Source: Burkholderia sp. 9120 (lineage in GTDB: Bacteria > Pseudomonadota > Gammaproteobacteria > Burkholderiales > Burkholderiaceae). From it: a stretch of 64,000 bases of DNA. The stretch spans positions 372,001 to 436,000 of the forward strand of contig NZ_JQNA01000001.1 of NCBI RefSeq assembly GCF_000745015.1, given 5' to 3'. Under the pieces are notes generated by a model that ran no database searches, had not been told where the DNA came from, and was given only the letters and a program-made list of their open reading frames with translations. Below are positions 56,063 to 64,000 of this stretch, piece by piece (position 1 is the stretch's first letter; every line of letters starts with the position of its first letter). The position numbers and the translations under genes are program-made.

Positions 56063-56914
56063 ATGACTTCGTCCGTCGACTTCGCTCCAGCGAGCTTCGT
56101 CCGCTTCGCCGACATTCCACCGGAGTTCCGGCCGAACGACACCCACCCGATCCGTGTGCGCTCGCGGCCGATGTCGTCCGGCTGGCGCATTGCGCGTCAT
56201 ACGCACGCGTGGGCTCAGGTGGCCTACGCATCGCGCGGTGTGCTGCGGGTGGCGACGAGCGGCACGACGTGGATGGTGCCGCCCTCGCGGGCAATCTGGG
56301 TGCCGCCGCATGTGGAGCACGAAGTGTTCGCCGTCGAAGATGCGTTTCTGCGCACGCTCTACATCACCGAAAGCACAGTGCCCGCTGGACTCGATACACC
56401 GCGCGTGGTCGAAGTCTCCGATCTGCTGCGCGAAGTGATTGCCGCGCTCGATACGCCGGGCATTCCGGCCGCCCGCGAGCAGTTGCTCGGCGCACTCGCA
56501 CTCGATGAGCTGACGCGCTCCGAGCCGCTGCCGCTGTCCGTACCGATGCCTAACGAAAAGCGTCTGCGCGCGTTGTGCGAGGCGGTGCTCGCGGACCCGA
56601 CACATGGTGAGTCGCTCGAACAATGGGCCAGCAGCGTGGGCGCGAGTACGCGTACGATCGCGCGGCTGTTTCGACAGGAACTGGGCGTGAGTTTTTCGCA
56701 ATGGCGTCAGCAGGCGATTCTCGCACGCGCGATTCCGCTGCTGAGTCAGGGCCGGCCGCTTTCTCACGTCGCGCTGGAATTGGGCTATCAGAGCCAGAGC
56801 GCGTTTTCAGCCATGTTCCGACGCGCCTTCGGTGAAAGTCCGCGCGCGTTTATCGAACGGGGATCTGAGCATCGCGCCGAAACGGGCGATCACGAAGATA
56901 GAGAGACGGATTAA
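56063..56914 (+). CDS. AraC-family transcriptional regulator with cupin-type sensor domain
   Basis: 283-residue regulator. The N-terminal domain (HTHAWAQVAYASRGVLRVATSG... PSRAIWVPPHVEHEV) is a cupin-like sensor. The C-terminal AraC DNA-binding domain has two HTH motifs (LEQWASSVGASTRTIARLFRQELG and VALELGYQSQSAFSAMFRRAFGESP). The pattern resembles the NimR/RipA type, which often controls a neighbouring efflux gene, but none is here. It is divergent from rraA and separated by the microsatellite. Confidence 0.93.
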   Translation: MTSSVDFAPASFVRFADIPPEFRPNDTHPIRVRSRPMSSGWRIARHTHAWAQVAYASRGVLRVATSGTTWMVPPSRAIWVPPHVEHEVFAVEDAFLRTLYITESTVPAGLDTPRVVEVSDLLREVIAALDTPGIPAAREQLLGALALDELTRSEPLPLSVPMPNEKRLRALCEAVLADPTHGESLEQWASSVGASTRTIARLFRQELGVSFSQWRQQAILARAIPLLSQGRPLSHVALELGYQSQSAFSAMFRRAFGESPRAFIERGSEHRAETGDHEDRETD

Positions 56915-57039
56915 AAGCGGAATGTGAGATCGCGCTGTGCAACGTGGTGCCACGTGGTGCGAGGCAACACGACGTAGAGCGGTGCTACGTGGTGCGATGC
57001 GATATGAAGAAAAAAATGCTCAGCAGCAGCCCTACGCCT

Positions 57040-57504
57040 TCAAACCCGCCGCGCCAGATGACGAATCGCGCCGAGTTGCGCCAGACGCGGCCCGCTCAGC
57101 TTATAACCCTTGCGCTGATAAAGCCGCGCGGCCGGATTATCGACGAACACTCGCAATTGCAACTCGTGCAAGCCGCGTTCGCGCGCCCATTGATGAGAGA
57201 TATCCAGCAGATACGTGCCCGCTCCCAGCCGCCGATGCCCTTCCGCAATCTGCACGTCGCGGATATGCAGCGAATCGCCTTCCTGCGTGATGCGCAACAC
57301 GCCGATCGGATGGCCGTCCATCTCGAGAATGAAATTCTCCGACTCGCGCCAACTGCCGAGGAACAGATCGCCCCGCCACACCAGATGATGCCGCCGGTAG
57401 TAACCGCCCATATTGGCGCGAGTCAGCGCCTCGGCGAATTCGAAATCGTCCATGCTGGCATTGCGCAGATGAAACGGTGACGGAGCTTCGGATGGATCGA
57501 ACAT
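57040..57504 (-). CDS. GNAT family N-acetyltransferase
   Basis: 154-residue acetyltransferase of unknown substrate. Motif A appears as IRDVQIAEGHRRLGAGTYLLD, with the Q/R-x2-G-x-G loop, and motif B as ELQLRVFVDNPAARLYQRKGYK. ATG at 57504 (MFDPSEAPSPFHLRNAS) is the likely start; the frame is open 19 codons further upstream. It converges on the AraC gene and lies downstream of the tRNA operon terminator on the same strand. Confidence 0.9.
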   Translation of the reverse strand: MFDPSEAPSPFHLRNASMDDFEFAEALTRANMGGYYRRHHLVWRGDLFLGSWRESENFILEMDGHPIGVLRITQEGDSLHIRDVQIAEGHRRLGAGTYLLDISHQWARERGLHELQLRVFVDNPAARLYQRKGYKLSGPRLAQLGAIRHLARRV

Positions 57505-57645
57505 GGTGGGGCGGCAAAGATGAGTCGGGTCAACGGTAAAACAGGCTGCGCGTGCTGGCAATGGCTGTTTGTCCCGAGCATACCGAGGCGGCGTGGATCG
57601 TGGAAATAAATGCGCGCAACAATGACGAGGGATCCGCGCGAGAAT

Positions 57646-57677
57646 AAAAAAAGCCCACTTCTTTCGAAGTGGGCTTT
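57646..57677 (-). terminator. terminator of the tRNA operon
   Basis: GCCCACTTC (57653-57661) and GAAGTGGGC (57666-57674) form a 9-bp stem, extended by A-T pairs, with T7 following on the minus strand. Confidence 0.9.
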
Positions 57678-57685
57678 CTTAAATC

Positions 57686-57762
57686 TGGCGGAGCGGACGG
57701 GACTCGAACCCGCGACCCCCGGCGTGACAGGCCGGTATTCTAACCAACTGAACTACCGCTCC
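57686..57762 (-). tRNA. tRNA-Asp (GTC), copy 1
   Basis: 77 nt including an encoded CCA. The anticodon loop reads CTGTCAC, so GTC. The acceptor stem is GGAGCGG/CCGCTCC with discriminator G. Last gene of the tRNA operon. Confidence 0.98.
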
Positions 57763-57843
57763 AGATTTTCGCACCGCAGCGGATGAGCTAGGCTCACTCG
57801 CCGACTGCACCGTTCAACTGCTGACCGAACGACGCCGATGTCT

Positions 57844-57919
57844 TGGCGTCCCCTAGGGGATTCGAACCCCTGTACTCACCGTGAAAGGGTGATGTCCTAG
57901 GCCTCTAGACGAAGGGGAC
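57844..57919 (-). tRNA. tRNA-Glu (TTC), copy 1
   Basis: 76 nt with encoded CCA. The anticodon loop CTTTCAC gives TTC. The acceptor stem begins GTCCCC. Its body is identical to copy 2 at 58158-58233. Confidence 0.98.
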
Positions 57920-57943
57920 AGCGTACTGCTTACACCTTTAATG

Positions 57944-57979
57944 AAAAAGCCCGTTCAGGTTTGTATGAACGGGCTTTGT
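57944..57979 (-). terminator. internal terminator-like hairpin within the tRNA operon
   Basis: AAAGCCCGTTCA (57946-57957) pairs with TGAACGGGCTTT (57966-57977), with T5 following on the minus strand. It lies between tRNA-Asp copy 2 and tRNA-Glu copy 1, matching the position of the operon terminator after copy 1. Confidence 0.8.
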
Positions 57980-57980
57980 C

Positions 57981-58057
57981 TGGCGGAGTGGACGGGACTC
58001 GAACCCGCGACCCCCGGCGTGACAGGCCGGTATTCTAACCAACTGAACTACCACTCC
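57981..58057 (-). tRNA. tRNA-Asp (GTC), copy 2
   Basis: 77 nt with encoded CCA. It differs from copy 1 only by a paired change in the acceptor stem: GGAGTGG/CCACTCC in place of GGAGCGG/CCGCTCC, so the stem remains fully paired. Confidence 0.98.
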
Positions 58058-58157
58058 AGTTTGCCCATCTTGGCTTGCGAGCGTTGGTTTTTTCTCGCAA
58101 GCTGCGCTGCTTTACTGCTACTCGAATTACTTCGAACACTAAAGCGACGCTGATGTT

Positions 58158-58233
58158 TGGCGTCCCCTAGGGGATTCGAACCCCTGTACTCACCGTGAAA
58201 GGGTGATGTCCTAGGCCTCTAGACGAAGGGGAC
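58158..58233 (-). tRNA. tRNA-Glu (TTC), copy 2
   Basis: 76 nt with encoded CCA and TTC anticodon, body identical to copy 1. It lies between tRNA-Ala and tRNA-Asp copy 2. Confidence 0.98.
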
Positions 58234-58398
58234 ATAATCTTTTCAGATCTGTCTTTAACTCGCTGCTAACTTACGCTAACTTCTCAGTTATTTCGTTTCG
58301 TCAACTGCGAAGACCGCTATTCTAACTACATAACAACTGTTTGTGAAGTTTTTTTTGCTACAAGTTCCAGACTTCGGAACAACTTCACTCTGCTCTGA

Positions 58399-58474
<76 letters not shown>

Positions 58475-58493
58475 CTTGCAGAACAGAAACGAG

Positions 58494-58522
58494 ATTCTAG
58501 AGGCCAATTTGCGCTTTGTAAA
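58494..58522 (-). promoter_or_regulatory. sigma-70 promoter of the tRNA operon
   Basis: On the minus strand TTTACA (58517-58522), 17 bp, TAGAAT (58494-58499), immediately before tRNA-Ala. It lies in the gap after gltX, so the tRNAs are not dependent on the gltX promoter. Confidence 0.8.
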
Positions 58523-58536
58523 GACCCTTTGAGCAA

Positions 58537-58569
58537 TTGCATGCGACTTTTTTCAGAAGTCGCATGCAA
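58537..58569. other. 13-bp stem hairpin just after gltX
   Basis: TTGCATGCGACTT (58537-58549) pairs with AAGTCGCATGCAA (58557-58569). No T-run follows on the minus strand, but it is in the right place to end or protect the gltX message ahead of the tRNA promoter. Confidence 0.55.
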
Positions 58570-58596
58570 ACCCTCTCAAGGTCCGCGCGAACGCGC

Positions 58597-60006
58597 TTAT
58601 CCCAGCGCTTTTTCGATACGGCCCACGACGACATCACGGCCAAACAGCATCAACACGCTGTCGATGGACGGCGTATGGGTGGTGCCGGCCACCAGCAGAC
58701 GCACCGGCATGGCCAGTTGCGGCATCTTCAGCTTGTGCGCGCCGAGCGTGGCCTTCAGCGTGGCGGCGATCGCCTCCCTGGTCCACTCCGCGGTCTTCAG
58801 CCCGGCCGCCAGATCGGCCAGTGCCGGACGCACCACGTCGGTGACGTGTTGAGCCAAGGCTTCGGCCTCAGGCGCCGGGGTGCGATAGAACATCGAGGCG
58901 TTCTCGGCAATTTCCTTCAACGTCGACGCACGGTCTTTCAGCAAGCCCACCACCGACGTCAGATCCGCGCCCTGCGCCAGCGCGGCTTCGTCGATACCCA
59001 GTTCGGCGAAGAACGGCTTGACCAGCTCCGCGAGACGCGCGTTGTCCGCTTCCTTGATGTAGTGCGCGTTCAGCCAGCTCAGCTTGTCGTGGTCGTACTG
59101 CGCCGGGGACTTGCCCAGGTGCTCCAGATCGAACCACTCGACGAACTGCTCGCGCGAGAAAATTTCCGCGTCGCCATGCGACCAGCCCAGACGCGCCAGA
59201 TAGTTGACCACGGCTTCCGGCAGGAACCCGGCGTCGCGATAGGCCATGACGCTCATCGCGCCGTGGCGCTTGCTCATCTTCTCGCCCTGCTCGTTCAGCA
59301 CGGTCGGCAAGTGCGCGTACACCGGCGGTTCGGCGCCGAGCGCGCGCAGAATGTTGATCTGCCGCGGCGTGTTGTTGACGTGATCGTCGCCGCGAATCAC
59401 GTGCGTGATACGCATGTCCAGATCGTCGACCACCACGCAGAAGTTGTACATCGGCGTGCCGTCCGGACGCGCGACGACCAGGTCGTCGAGCTCTTCGTTC
59501 GATATCTCGATATGCCCCTTCACCGCGTCGTCCCACGCGACCACGCCGGTCAGCGGATTGCGGAAGCGCAGCACCGGTTGCACGCCGGCCGGCGGCTCCG
59601 GCAGCACCTTGCCCGGCTCCGGGCGCCACGTGCCGTCGTAGCGCGGCTTTTCGCCCGCTTCACGCTGACGCTCGCGCAATGCGTCGAGTTCTTCCGTGGA
59701 CATGTAGCACGGGTAGACGAGGCCGGCTTCGCTCATCTGCTGCAGCACTTCGCGATAACGGTCCATGTTCTGCATCTGGTAGAACGGACCTTCGTCGACG
59801 TCGAGGCCGAGCCACTGCATGCCGTCGAGAATGGCGTCGACCGCCTCGGTGCTGGAACGCTCGACGTCGGTGTCCTCGATCCGCAGCACGAAGGTCCCTT
59901 TCATCTTGCGCGCGAACGCCCACGGATAGAGCGCGGAGCGAATGTTGCCGAGGTGGATGAAGCCGGTGGGACTCGGTGCGAAACGGGTACGAACGGAGGT
60001 GGTCAT
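58597..60006 (-). CDS. gltX: glutamate--tRNA ligase
   Basis: Charges tRNA-Glu with glutamate. The 469-residue class I synthetase has [14 protein letters not shown] with the HIGH-type motif at 18-21, [12 protein letters not shown], and KMSKR at 243-247. The C-terminal half is the helical anticodon-binding domain of bacterial GluRS. It sits directly upstream of a tRNA operon containing two tRNA-Glu genes. Start ATG at 60006. Confidence 0.98.
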   Translation of the reverse strand: MTTSVRTRFAPSPTGFIHLGNIRSALYPWAFARKMKGTFVLRIEDTDVERSSTEAVDAILDGMQWLGLDVDEGPFYQMQNMDRYREVLQQMSEAGLVYPCYMSTEELDALRERQREAGEKPRYDGTWRPEPGKVLPEPPAGVQPVLRFRNPLTGVVAWDDAVKGHIEISNEELDDLVVARPDGTPMYNFCVVVDDLDMRITHVIRGDDHVNNTPRQINILRALGAEPPVYAHLPTVLNEQGEKMSKRHGAMSVMAYRDAGFLPEAVVNYLARLGWSHGDAEIFSREQFVEWFDLEHLGKSPAQYDHDKLSWLNAHYIKEADNARLAELVKPFFAELGIDEAALAQGADLTSVVGLLKDRASTLKEIAENASMFYRTPAPEAEALAQHVTDVVRPALADLAAGLKTAEWTREAIAATLKATLGAHKLKMPQLAMPVRLLVAGTTHTPSIDSVLMLFGRDVVVGRIEKALG

Positions 60007-60404
60007 TAGCGGTTACTCGGAAGACAGGCGCCGGCGCCTTGACGGGCCAAACCCGTGAAGCGCGGCAGCGGACCGCGCCCATGCGGCGAACAGACGCCGC
60101 GCATGGACACGAAGGAAATAAATACGAGAGCGGAATTATACCTTTGCTCCTCACGTTGCCTGCCCTCGTCCGAATGGCCAACGGCGCGACGACGCGCGCC
60201 ACCCGAAGCGGCCCTCTGCAACGTTTCATTACCGCGCCGCCGCGCGCCCCACGCTTTGATTTATGATGTGCGCGCGCTGCGACTCGTGATCGAACCACAG
60301 CGCATGGAATCGCCGCCGGCGACCCTGTCCGTCTGACTCTACCCGCCTGATCGCGGACCGAGGCCACGCTGTTTGCGTCGCCCGTGCCGTTGCTGGAGAA
60401 CCCG

Positions 60405-61364
60405 TTGAAATCCACCCCGCCCCGCCTCGCCCGCCGCAATTTCTCACTGGCCGCCGCTTCCGCCGTGCTGGCCGCCTGCACCACGACCGGCAGCAAGCTC
60501 GAGGGCTCGCCGATTACCGCTACGCCGCCCCCCTCCACGCCGCCGCTCGACAAGCCGCAGCGTCCTGTGCGCGTCGCGCTCGCGCTGGGCGGCGGCGCCG
60601 CGCGCGGCTTCGCGCACATCGGCGTGATCAAGGCGCTCGAGGCGCGCAACATCAAGGTCGATCTGGTCGCGGGAACGAGCGCCGGTTCGGTGGTCGGCGC
60701 GCTGTACGCGTCGGGCATGAACGGCTTCGCGCTCAACAAGCTGGCGCTGACCATGGACGAAGCGTCGATCAGCGACTGGGCCATGCCGTTTCGCACGCGC
60801 GGTTTCCTGCAAGGCATCGCCCTGCAGAACTATCTGAACACCACGCTGAACAACCGCCCGATCGAGAAGATGGTCAAGCCGCTCGGCGTGGTCGCCACCG
60901 ACCTCAACAGCGGCCAGCCGATCCTGTTCCAGCGGGGCAATACGGGCATCGCGGTGCGGGCGTCGTGCAGCGTGCCGTCGATCTTCGAGCCGGTCAAAAT
61001 CGGCGGCCATGAGTATGTGGACGGCGGCCTGGTGAGCCCGGTGCCGGCGTCGTCCGCGCGCAAAATGGGCGCGGATTTCGTGATCGCCGTGGACATCTCG
61101 CAGCGCCCGGAAAGCGGCCAGACCTCCAGCTCGTTCGACGTGCTGATGCAGACCTTCACGATCATGGGCCAGTCGATCAAGGCTTACGAACTCGACAAGT
61201 ACGCCGACATCGTGATCCGGCCGAATCTGGCCGCCATGAGCGGCAGCGATTTCTCGCAGCGCAACGCGGCGATTCTGGCGGGCGAGGAAGCGGTGGCGAA
61301 AATGATGCCGGAGTTGCAACGCAAGCTGGCCGCGGCCCGGCCTGTCGGGCAGGCGATCGGGTAA
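60405..61364 (+). CDS. patatin-like phospholipase family lipoprotein
   Basis: Predicted serine lipid acyl hydrolase anchored in the envelope. The 319-residue product has a short twin-Arg signal peptide (ARRNFSLAAASAVLAAC) with lipobox Cys25. The patatin domain has oxyanion loop GGGAARG (62-68), nucleophile Ser92 in GTSAG, and the catalytic Asp in YVDGGLVSP. The start is TTG at 60405 behind GGAGAA; an in-frame GTG at 60384 is possible. It is divergent from gltX. Confidence 0.92.
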   Translation: MKSTPPRLARRNFSLAAASAVLAACTTTGSKLEGSPITATPPPSTPPLDKPQRPVRVALALGGGAARGFAHIGVIKALEARNIKVDLVAGTSAGSVVGALYASGMNGFALNKLALTMDEASISDWAMPFRTRGFLQGIALQNYLNTTLNNRPIEKMVKPLGVVATDLNSGQPILFQRGNTGIAVRASCSVPSIFEPVKIGGHEYVDGGLVSPVPASSARKMGADFVIAVDISQRPESGQTSSSFDVLMQTFTIMGQSIKAYELDKYADIVIRPNLAAMSGSDFSQRNAAILAGEEAVAKMMPELQRKLAAARPVGQAIG

Positions 61365-61438
61365 CACGGCGCGGGTCGGGCGGCGCCTTGCCGCCCAGTG
61401 GTCGCCCAAACGCCGCCCCAAACCCGCCGCCCAAACGC

Positions 61439-61471
61439 AAAAAGCCTGCTTCATTCGAAGCAGGCTTTTTT
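61439..61471. terminator. bidirectional terminator between the patatin and NlpC/P60 genes
   Basis: GCCTGCTTC (61444-61452) and GAAGCAGGC (61457-61465) with a 4-nt loop, flanked by five A and six T, between converging genes. Confidence 0.92.
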
Positions 61472-61507
61472 ACGAGACCCCAACCACCAAATCAATTCAA
61501 AGCAAAA

Positions 61508-62173
61508 TCAGTTGTTTCCGCCAATCGCCGCATTCACACGCTTACGTAGATCCTCGCCGTCCTGGTAGGACGTTTCGATCCGGCGTGCACCGGTGTAGCG
61601 CTTTTCCCAGTAGCCGCTATCCATGTCGTCGACGCGGATCGTGCTGCCCGTGGAAGGCGAATGCACGAACTTGTTGTCGCCGATATAGATGCCGACGTGC
61701 GAGAAAGAACGGCGCATCGTATTGAAGAACACCAGATCGCCCGGCTTGAGGTCGCTGACGCGGACCTTCTCGCCGACGCGGCTCATTTCTTCCGCACGGC
61801 GCGGCAGCGCCATACCGAGCGTGTCCTGGAACACATAGCGGACGAAGCCGCTGCAATCGAGCCCCGAATCCGGCGTATTGCCGCCCCAGCGGTAGCGCAC
61901 ACCGATCATGTTCAGTGCGCCGACCACCACGTCGCCCGCTTTGCCGGCCATGCCGGACAGGAACGATTTGGCGCCGCCGTCGCTATCCGGCGTGCTGGCC
62001 TGGGAACTCGGGGAGGACAAAGAATTCGACCCGCTGGGGGTCGAAAGTGAGGCATTCGGATTAAAACTGCTGACTTCGTCGGCGAACGCGCCGGGAGCTG
62101 CTGCCATCATGACGCCAATGAACATCCCGGCGACGACGCGCGTGCAAGCCTGGGTAAGGTTTCTGTGCTGCAT
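61508..62173 (-). CDS. C40 family (NlpC/P60) peptidoglycan endopeptidase
   Basis: Secreted cysteine hydrolase that cuts peptide cross-bridges in the cell wall. The 221-residue protein has a signal peptide ending near GAFADE, a Ser/Pro-rich spacer, and the NlpC/P60 domain with the triad C107 (GLDCSGFV), H159 (SHVGIYIG) and H171 (KFVHSP). It is a single-domain enzyme without a separate binding module. A consensus promoter lies upstream at 62227-62255. Confidence 0.95.
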   Translation of the reverse strand: MQHRNLTQACTRVVAGMFIGVMMAAAPGAFADEVSSFNPNASLSTPSGSNSLSSPSSQASTPDSDGGAKSFLSGMAGKAGDVVVGALNMIGVRYRWGGNTPDSGLDCSGFVRYVFQDTLGMALPRRAEEMSRVGEKVRVSDLKPGDLVFFNTMRRSFSHVGIYIGDNKFVHSPSTGSTIRVDDMDSGYWEKRYTGARRIETSYQDGEDLRKRVNAAIGGNN

Positions 62174-62226
62174 TGGTCGGTAGTTTTTGCCTAAAAATCA
62201 GTGGTCTACGGAAAAAAGTTTGGTCG

Positions 62227-62255
62227 ATACTAGCCAGTAAGTATTCACGTGTCAA
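62227..62255 (-). promoter_or_regulatory. sigma-70 promoter for the NlpC/P60 gene
   Basis: On the minus strand TTGACA (62250-62255), 17 bp, TAGTAT (62227-62232), about 50 bp before the ATG. The surrounding 100 bp are unusually AT-rich for this chromosome. Confidence 0.8.
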
Positions 62256-62310
62256 AACAAATAGAAAAATACAATCGACACACGCACCCAATTGGTGAAA
62301 GGGTGAAAAA

Positions 62311-63948
62311 TCAATGATCAAGCGCTGCTTTCAGCAGCTTTCGAGTGTACGGGTGCGACGGCGTCGCAAAAATCTGCTCAACGTCCCCGCTTTCGACGAT
62401 CGAACCGTTTTGCATCACCGCGACACGGTGCGCCATGGCCCCGATCACGGCCAGATCATGACTGATGAAAACGAAGCCGAGGTTGTACTTCTGTTGCAAC
62501 CCGGCGAGTAGTTTCAGCACCTGCTGCTGGATCGACACGTCGAGCGCGCTGGTCGGTTCGTCGAGGATCAGAATGCGCGGTTCGAGCACCAGCGCCCGCG
62601 CGATCGCGATCCGTTGCCGCTGGCCGCCCGAGAACTCATGCGGATAGCGGTACAGCACCGTGCGGTCGAGGCCGACTTCGCGCAGCACGGCGACCACCTT
62701 GTCGCGCCGCGCTTCCGGCGTCATGGCCGGGCGGTGCAGCGCGAGCCCTTCGCCGACGATCCGCTCGATCGTCTGGCGCGGCGACAGCGAACTGAACGGG
62801 TCCTGAAACACCACCTGCATGTTCGAGCGCAACGTGGTCTGTTCCGCGCCGCGATAACTGCCGAGCGCCCTGCCCTGGAATTCGATCTCGCCGTGCGCGG
62901 TGCGTTGCAGGCCGAGCAGCGCCATCGCCAGCGTCGATTTGCCCGAGCCGGATTCGCCGACGATCCCCAAGGTCTCGCCCTGGCGCACCGACACGCTGGC
63001 CTGCGCGACCGCCCGAAAACGTCCCGTGCGGAACCAGCCGCTGAAACCCGGCAGCTTCGCTTTGAAATCGACCGAGACGTCGCGCGCTTCGAGCAGCACC
63101 GGCGAGATCGGCAGCACCGGCACCACCGTGCGCTCGGGTCGGCTCGCGAGCAGCCGCTGGGTGTAGGGATGCTGCGGCGACGCGAACACCTGCTCGACCG
63201 GTCCGCTCTCCACCAGCACGCCCTGCTCCATCACCGCGATGCGTTGCGCGAAGTGACGCACCAGGTTCAGATCGTGTGTGATCAGCAGCACGGCCATGCC
63301 GCGTTTTTCTGCCTCGTCGCGCTGCAACTCCAGCAGCAGTTCGACGATCTGCGCGCGGATCGTCACGTCGAGCGCGGTGGTCGGTTCGTCGGCGAGCAAC
63401 AGCCGCGGGCGGCACGCCAGCGCCATCGCGATCATCGCGCGCTGCCGTTGCCCGCCCGACAGTTGATGCGGATAGCTGTTCACCCGCTTGCCCGGCTCCG
63501 CGATGCCGGTACGGCCCAGCAGCGCGACGGCGCGCTTGCGGGCCTCGTTGGCCGTGACACCGTCATGCACGACGATGGTTTCCGCAATCTGGTCGCCGAC
63601 CGTGTAGAGCGGATTGAGCGCCGTCATCGGCTCCTGAAAGATCATCGCGATGTCCGAGCCGCGCAAGCCGCGCATCTCGCGTTCGCTTTTCGCGAGCAGA
63701 TCCTCGCCGTCGAAACGGATCGCGCCGCTCACCTGCGCGTCGTTCAGCAGACGCAGGATCGACAGCGCGGTCACGCTCTTGCCCGAACCCGATTCGCCGA
63801 CCAGCGCGACCCGTTCGCCGCGCGCGATCGCGAGCGTGACATCGTTCACCGCGACGGTGTCGCCGAACGTGACATGCAGATGCTCGAGTTCCAGCAGCGG
63901 CGGCGTGGCGGCCTGCGCGCCGTTCTGTGTGGCTGGCGTGGCGCTCAT
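62311..63948 (-). CDS. peptide ABC transporter, duplicated ATP-binding subunit (YejF-like)
   Basis: Fused twin ATPase (545 residues) energising an oligopeptide or microcin-type importer. Each half has Walker A GESGSGKS, signature LSGGQRQR or FSGGQRQR, and Walker [12 protein letters not shown] or [11 protein letters not shown]. Each half also has the oligopeptide-type HPYTQRLL or HPYTRKLL near its end. The duplicated arrangement matches YejF. ATG at 63948 overlaps the stop of the permease gene (ATGA). The solute-binding and other permease genes would lie beyond the window. Confidence 0.94.
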   Translation of the reverse strand: MSATPATQNGAQAATPPLLELEHLHVTFGDTVAVNDVTLAIARGERVALVGESGSGKSVTALSILRLLNDAQVSGAIRFDGEDLLAKSEREMRGLRGSDIAMIFQEPMTALNPLYTVGDQIAETIVVHDGVTANEARKRAVALLGRTGIAEPGKRVNSYPHQLSGGQRQRAMIAMALACRPRLLLADEPTTALDVTIRAQIVELLLELQRDEAEKRGMAVLLITHDLNLVRHFAQRIAVMEQGVLVESGPVEQVFASPQHPYTQRLLASRPERTVVPVLPISPVLLEARDVSVDFKAKLPGFSGWFRTGRFRAVAQASVSVRQGETLGIVGESGSGKSTLAMALLGLQRTAHGEIEFQGRALGSYRGAEQTTLRSNMQVVFQDPFSSLSPRQTIERIVGEGLALHRPAMTPEARRDKVVAVLREVGLDRTVLYRYPHEFSGGQRQRIAIARALVLEPRILILDEPTSALDVSIQQQVLKLLAGLQQKYNLGFVFISHDLAVIGAMAHRVAVMQNGSIVESGDVEQIFATPSHPYTRKLLKAALDH

Positions 63949-64000
63949 TGATTGCCTCCGGCGCGCATCGCATCGGCGATCCGGGTGTCGAGCGCATTGC
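63945..64000 (-). CDS. ABC transporter permease, C-terminal fragment (YejE-like)
   Basis: Only the last 17 codons and the stop are visible. They read [17 protein letters not shown] and overlap the ATPase start by 4 bp. The ALDTR ending is typical of OppC/YejE permeases (usually VRDALDPR), so this is very likely the second permease of the same transporter. Confidence 0.7.
   Translation of the reverse strand, partial: NALDTRIADAMRAGGNQ

Noticed and set aside
55591..56294. Frames encoding GAGAGA, VLVLVL, WCWCWC and HQHQHQ across the hexanucleotide tract
   Set aside because: A 6-bp repeat without stops opens all six phases. None has a gene-like start, composition or family match.
56937..57039. 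Three ACGTGGTGC repeats between the AraC and acetyltransferase genes
   Set aside because: Short, irregular and non-coding between converging genes. No hairpin or known motif.

Overview
This window is typical, conserved chromosome of a high-GC betaproteobacterium of the Burkholderiaceae, most likely Paraburkholderia. That placement rests on the Burkholderia-type order skp-bamA-rseP-ispC-cdsA-uppS-frr-pyrH-tsf-rpsB, on smc-zipA-ligA-def synteny, on G/C-ending codons throughout, and on a small acyl-CoA-binding protein, RraA and DUF1853, which are common in this family. Nearly all the DNA is coding. I see no insertion sequence, prophage, integrase, CRISPR array or clear island.

Layout. 1-10415 (minus strand): a long envelope and translation block, rpsB, tsf, pyrH, frr, uppS, cdsA, ispC, rseP, bamA and the start of skp. 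It runs from ribosomal protein S2 through UMP kinase and ribosome recycling to isoprenoid and phospholipid precursors and outer-membrane assembly. A consensus promoter precedes rpsB and a terminator-like hairpin separates rpsB from tsf. 10862-16823 (plus): map, glnD and an RluB/RluF-type pseudouridine synthase with a very long repetitive basic tail. 16986-25884 (minus): eamA, smc, zipA, ligA and def. 26253-30931 (plus): the succinylase branch of lysine/DAP synthesis (dapC, dapD, an ArsC-like gene, dapE) and prmB. 31167-36435: cardiolipin synthase, glutathione peroxidase, an ABC-F ATPase and a CaiB-type CoA transferase. 36528-39459 (minus): alr, radA and a small unknown. 39680-41864 (plus): lplT and thiD. 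41912-45405 (minus): tsaB-rimI-udg-DUF1853, each overlapping the next. 45573-48127: acyl-CoA-binding protein and an RhlE-type helicase. 48602-54325: the glyoxylate shunt genes aceA and aceB, bracketing a universal stress protein and a divergent LysR/haloacid dehalogenase pair. 54594-57504: small enzymes, a pure hexanucleotide microsatellite and an AraC regulator. 57646-60006 (minus): gltX followed by a five-gene tRNA operon (Ala, Glu, Asp, Glu, Asp) in which a Glu-Asp-terminator unit is duplicated. 60405-64000: a patatin lipoprotein, an NlpC/P60 hydrolase and a YejEF-type peptide ABC transporter cut by the window edge.

I found no undescribed defence or mobile system. The best leads are: the 91-residue nested repeats in the pseudouridine synthase tail; the 23-copy GGTGCT tract before the AraC gene; the DUF1853 protein, with a D-x13-E-x3-K pattern like a PD-(D/E)XK nuclease, coupled to a uracil-DNA glycosylase; the duplicated tRNA units with a compensatory acceptor-stem change; a possible 49-codon leader gene coupled to eamA; an intrinsic terminator just ahead of dapE; and a perfect palindrome between the LysR gene and the haloacid dehalogenase gene.
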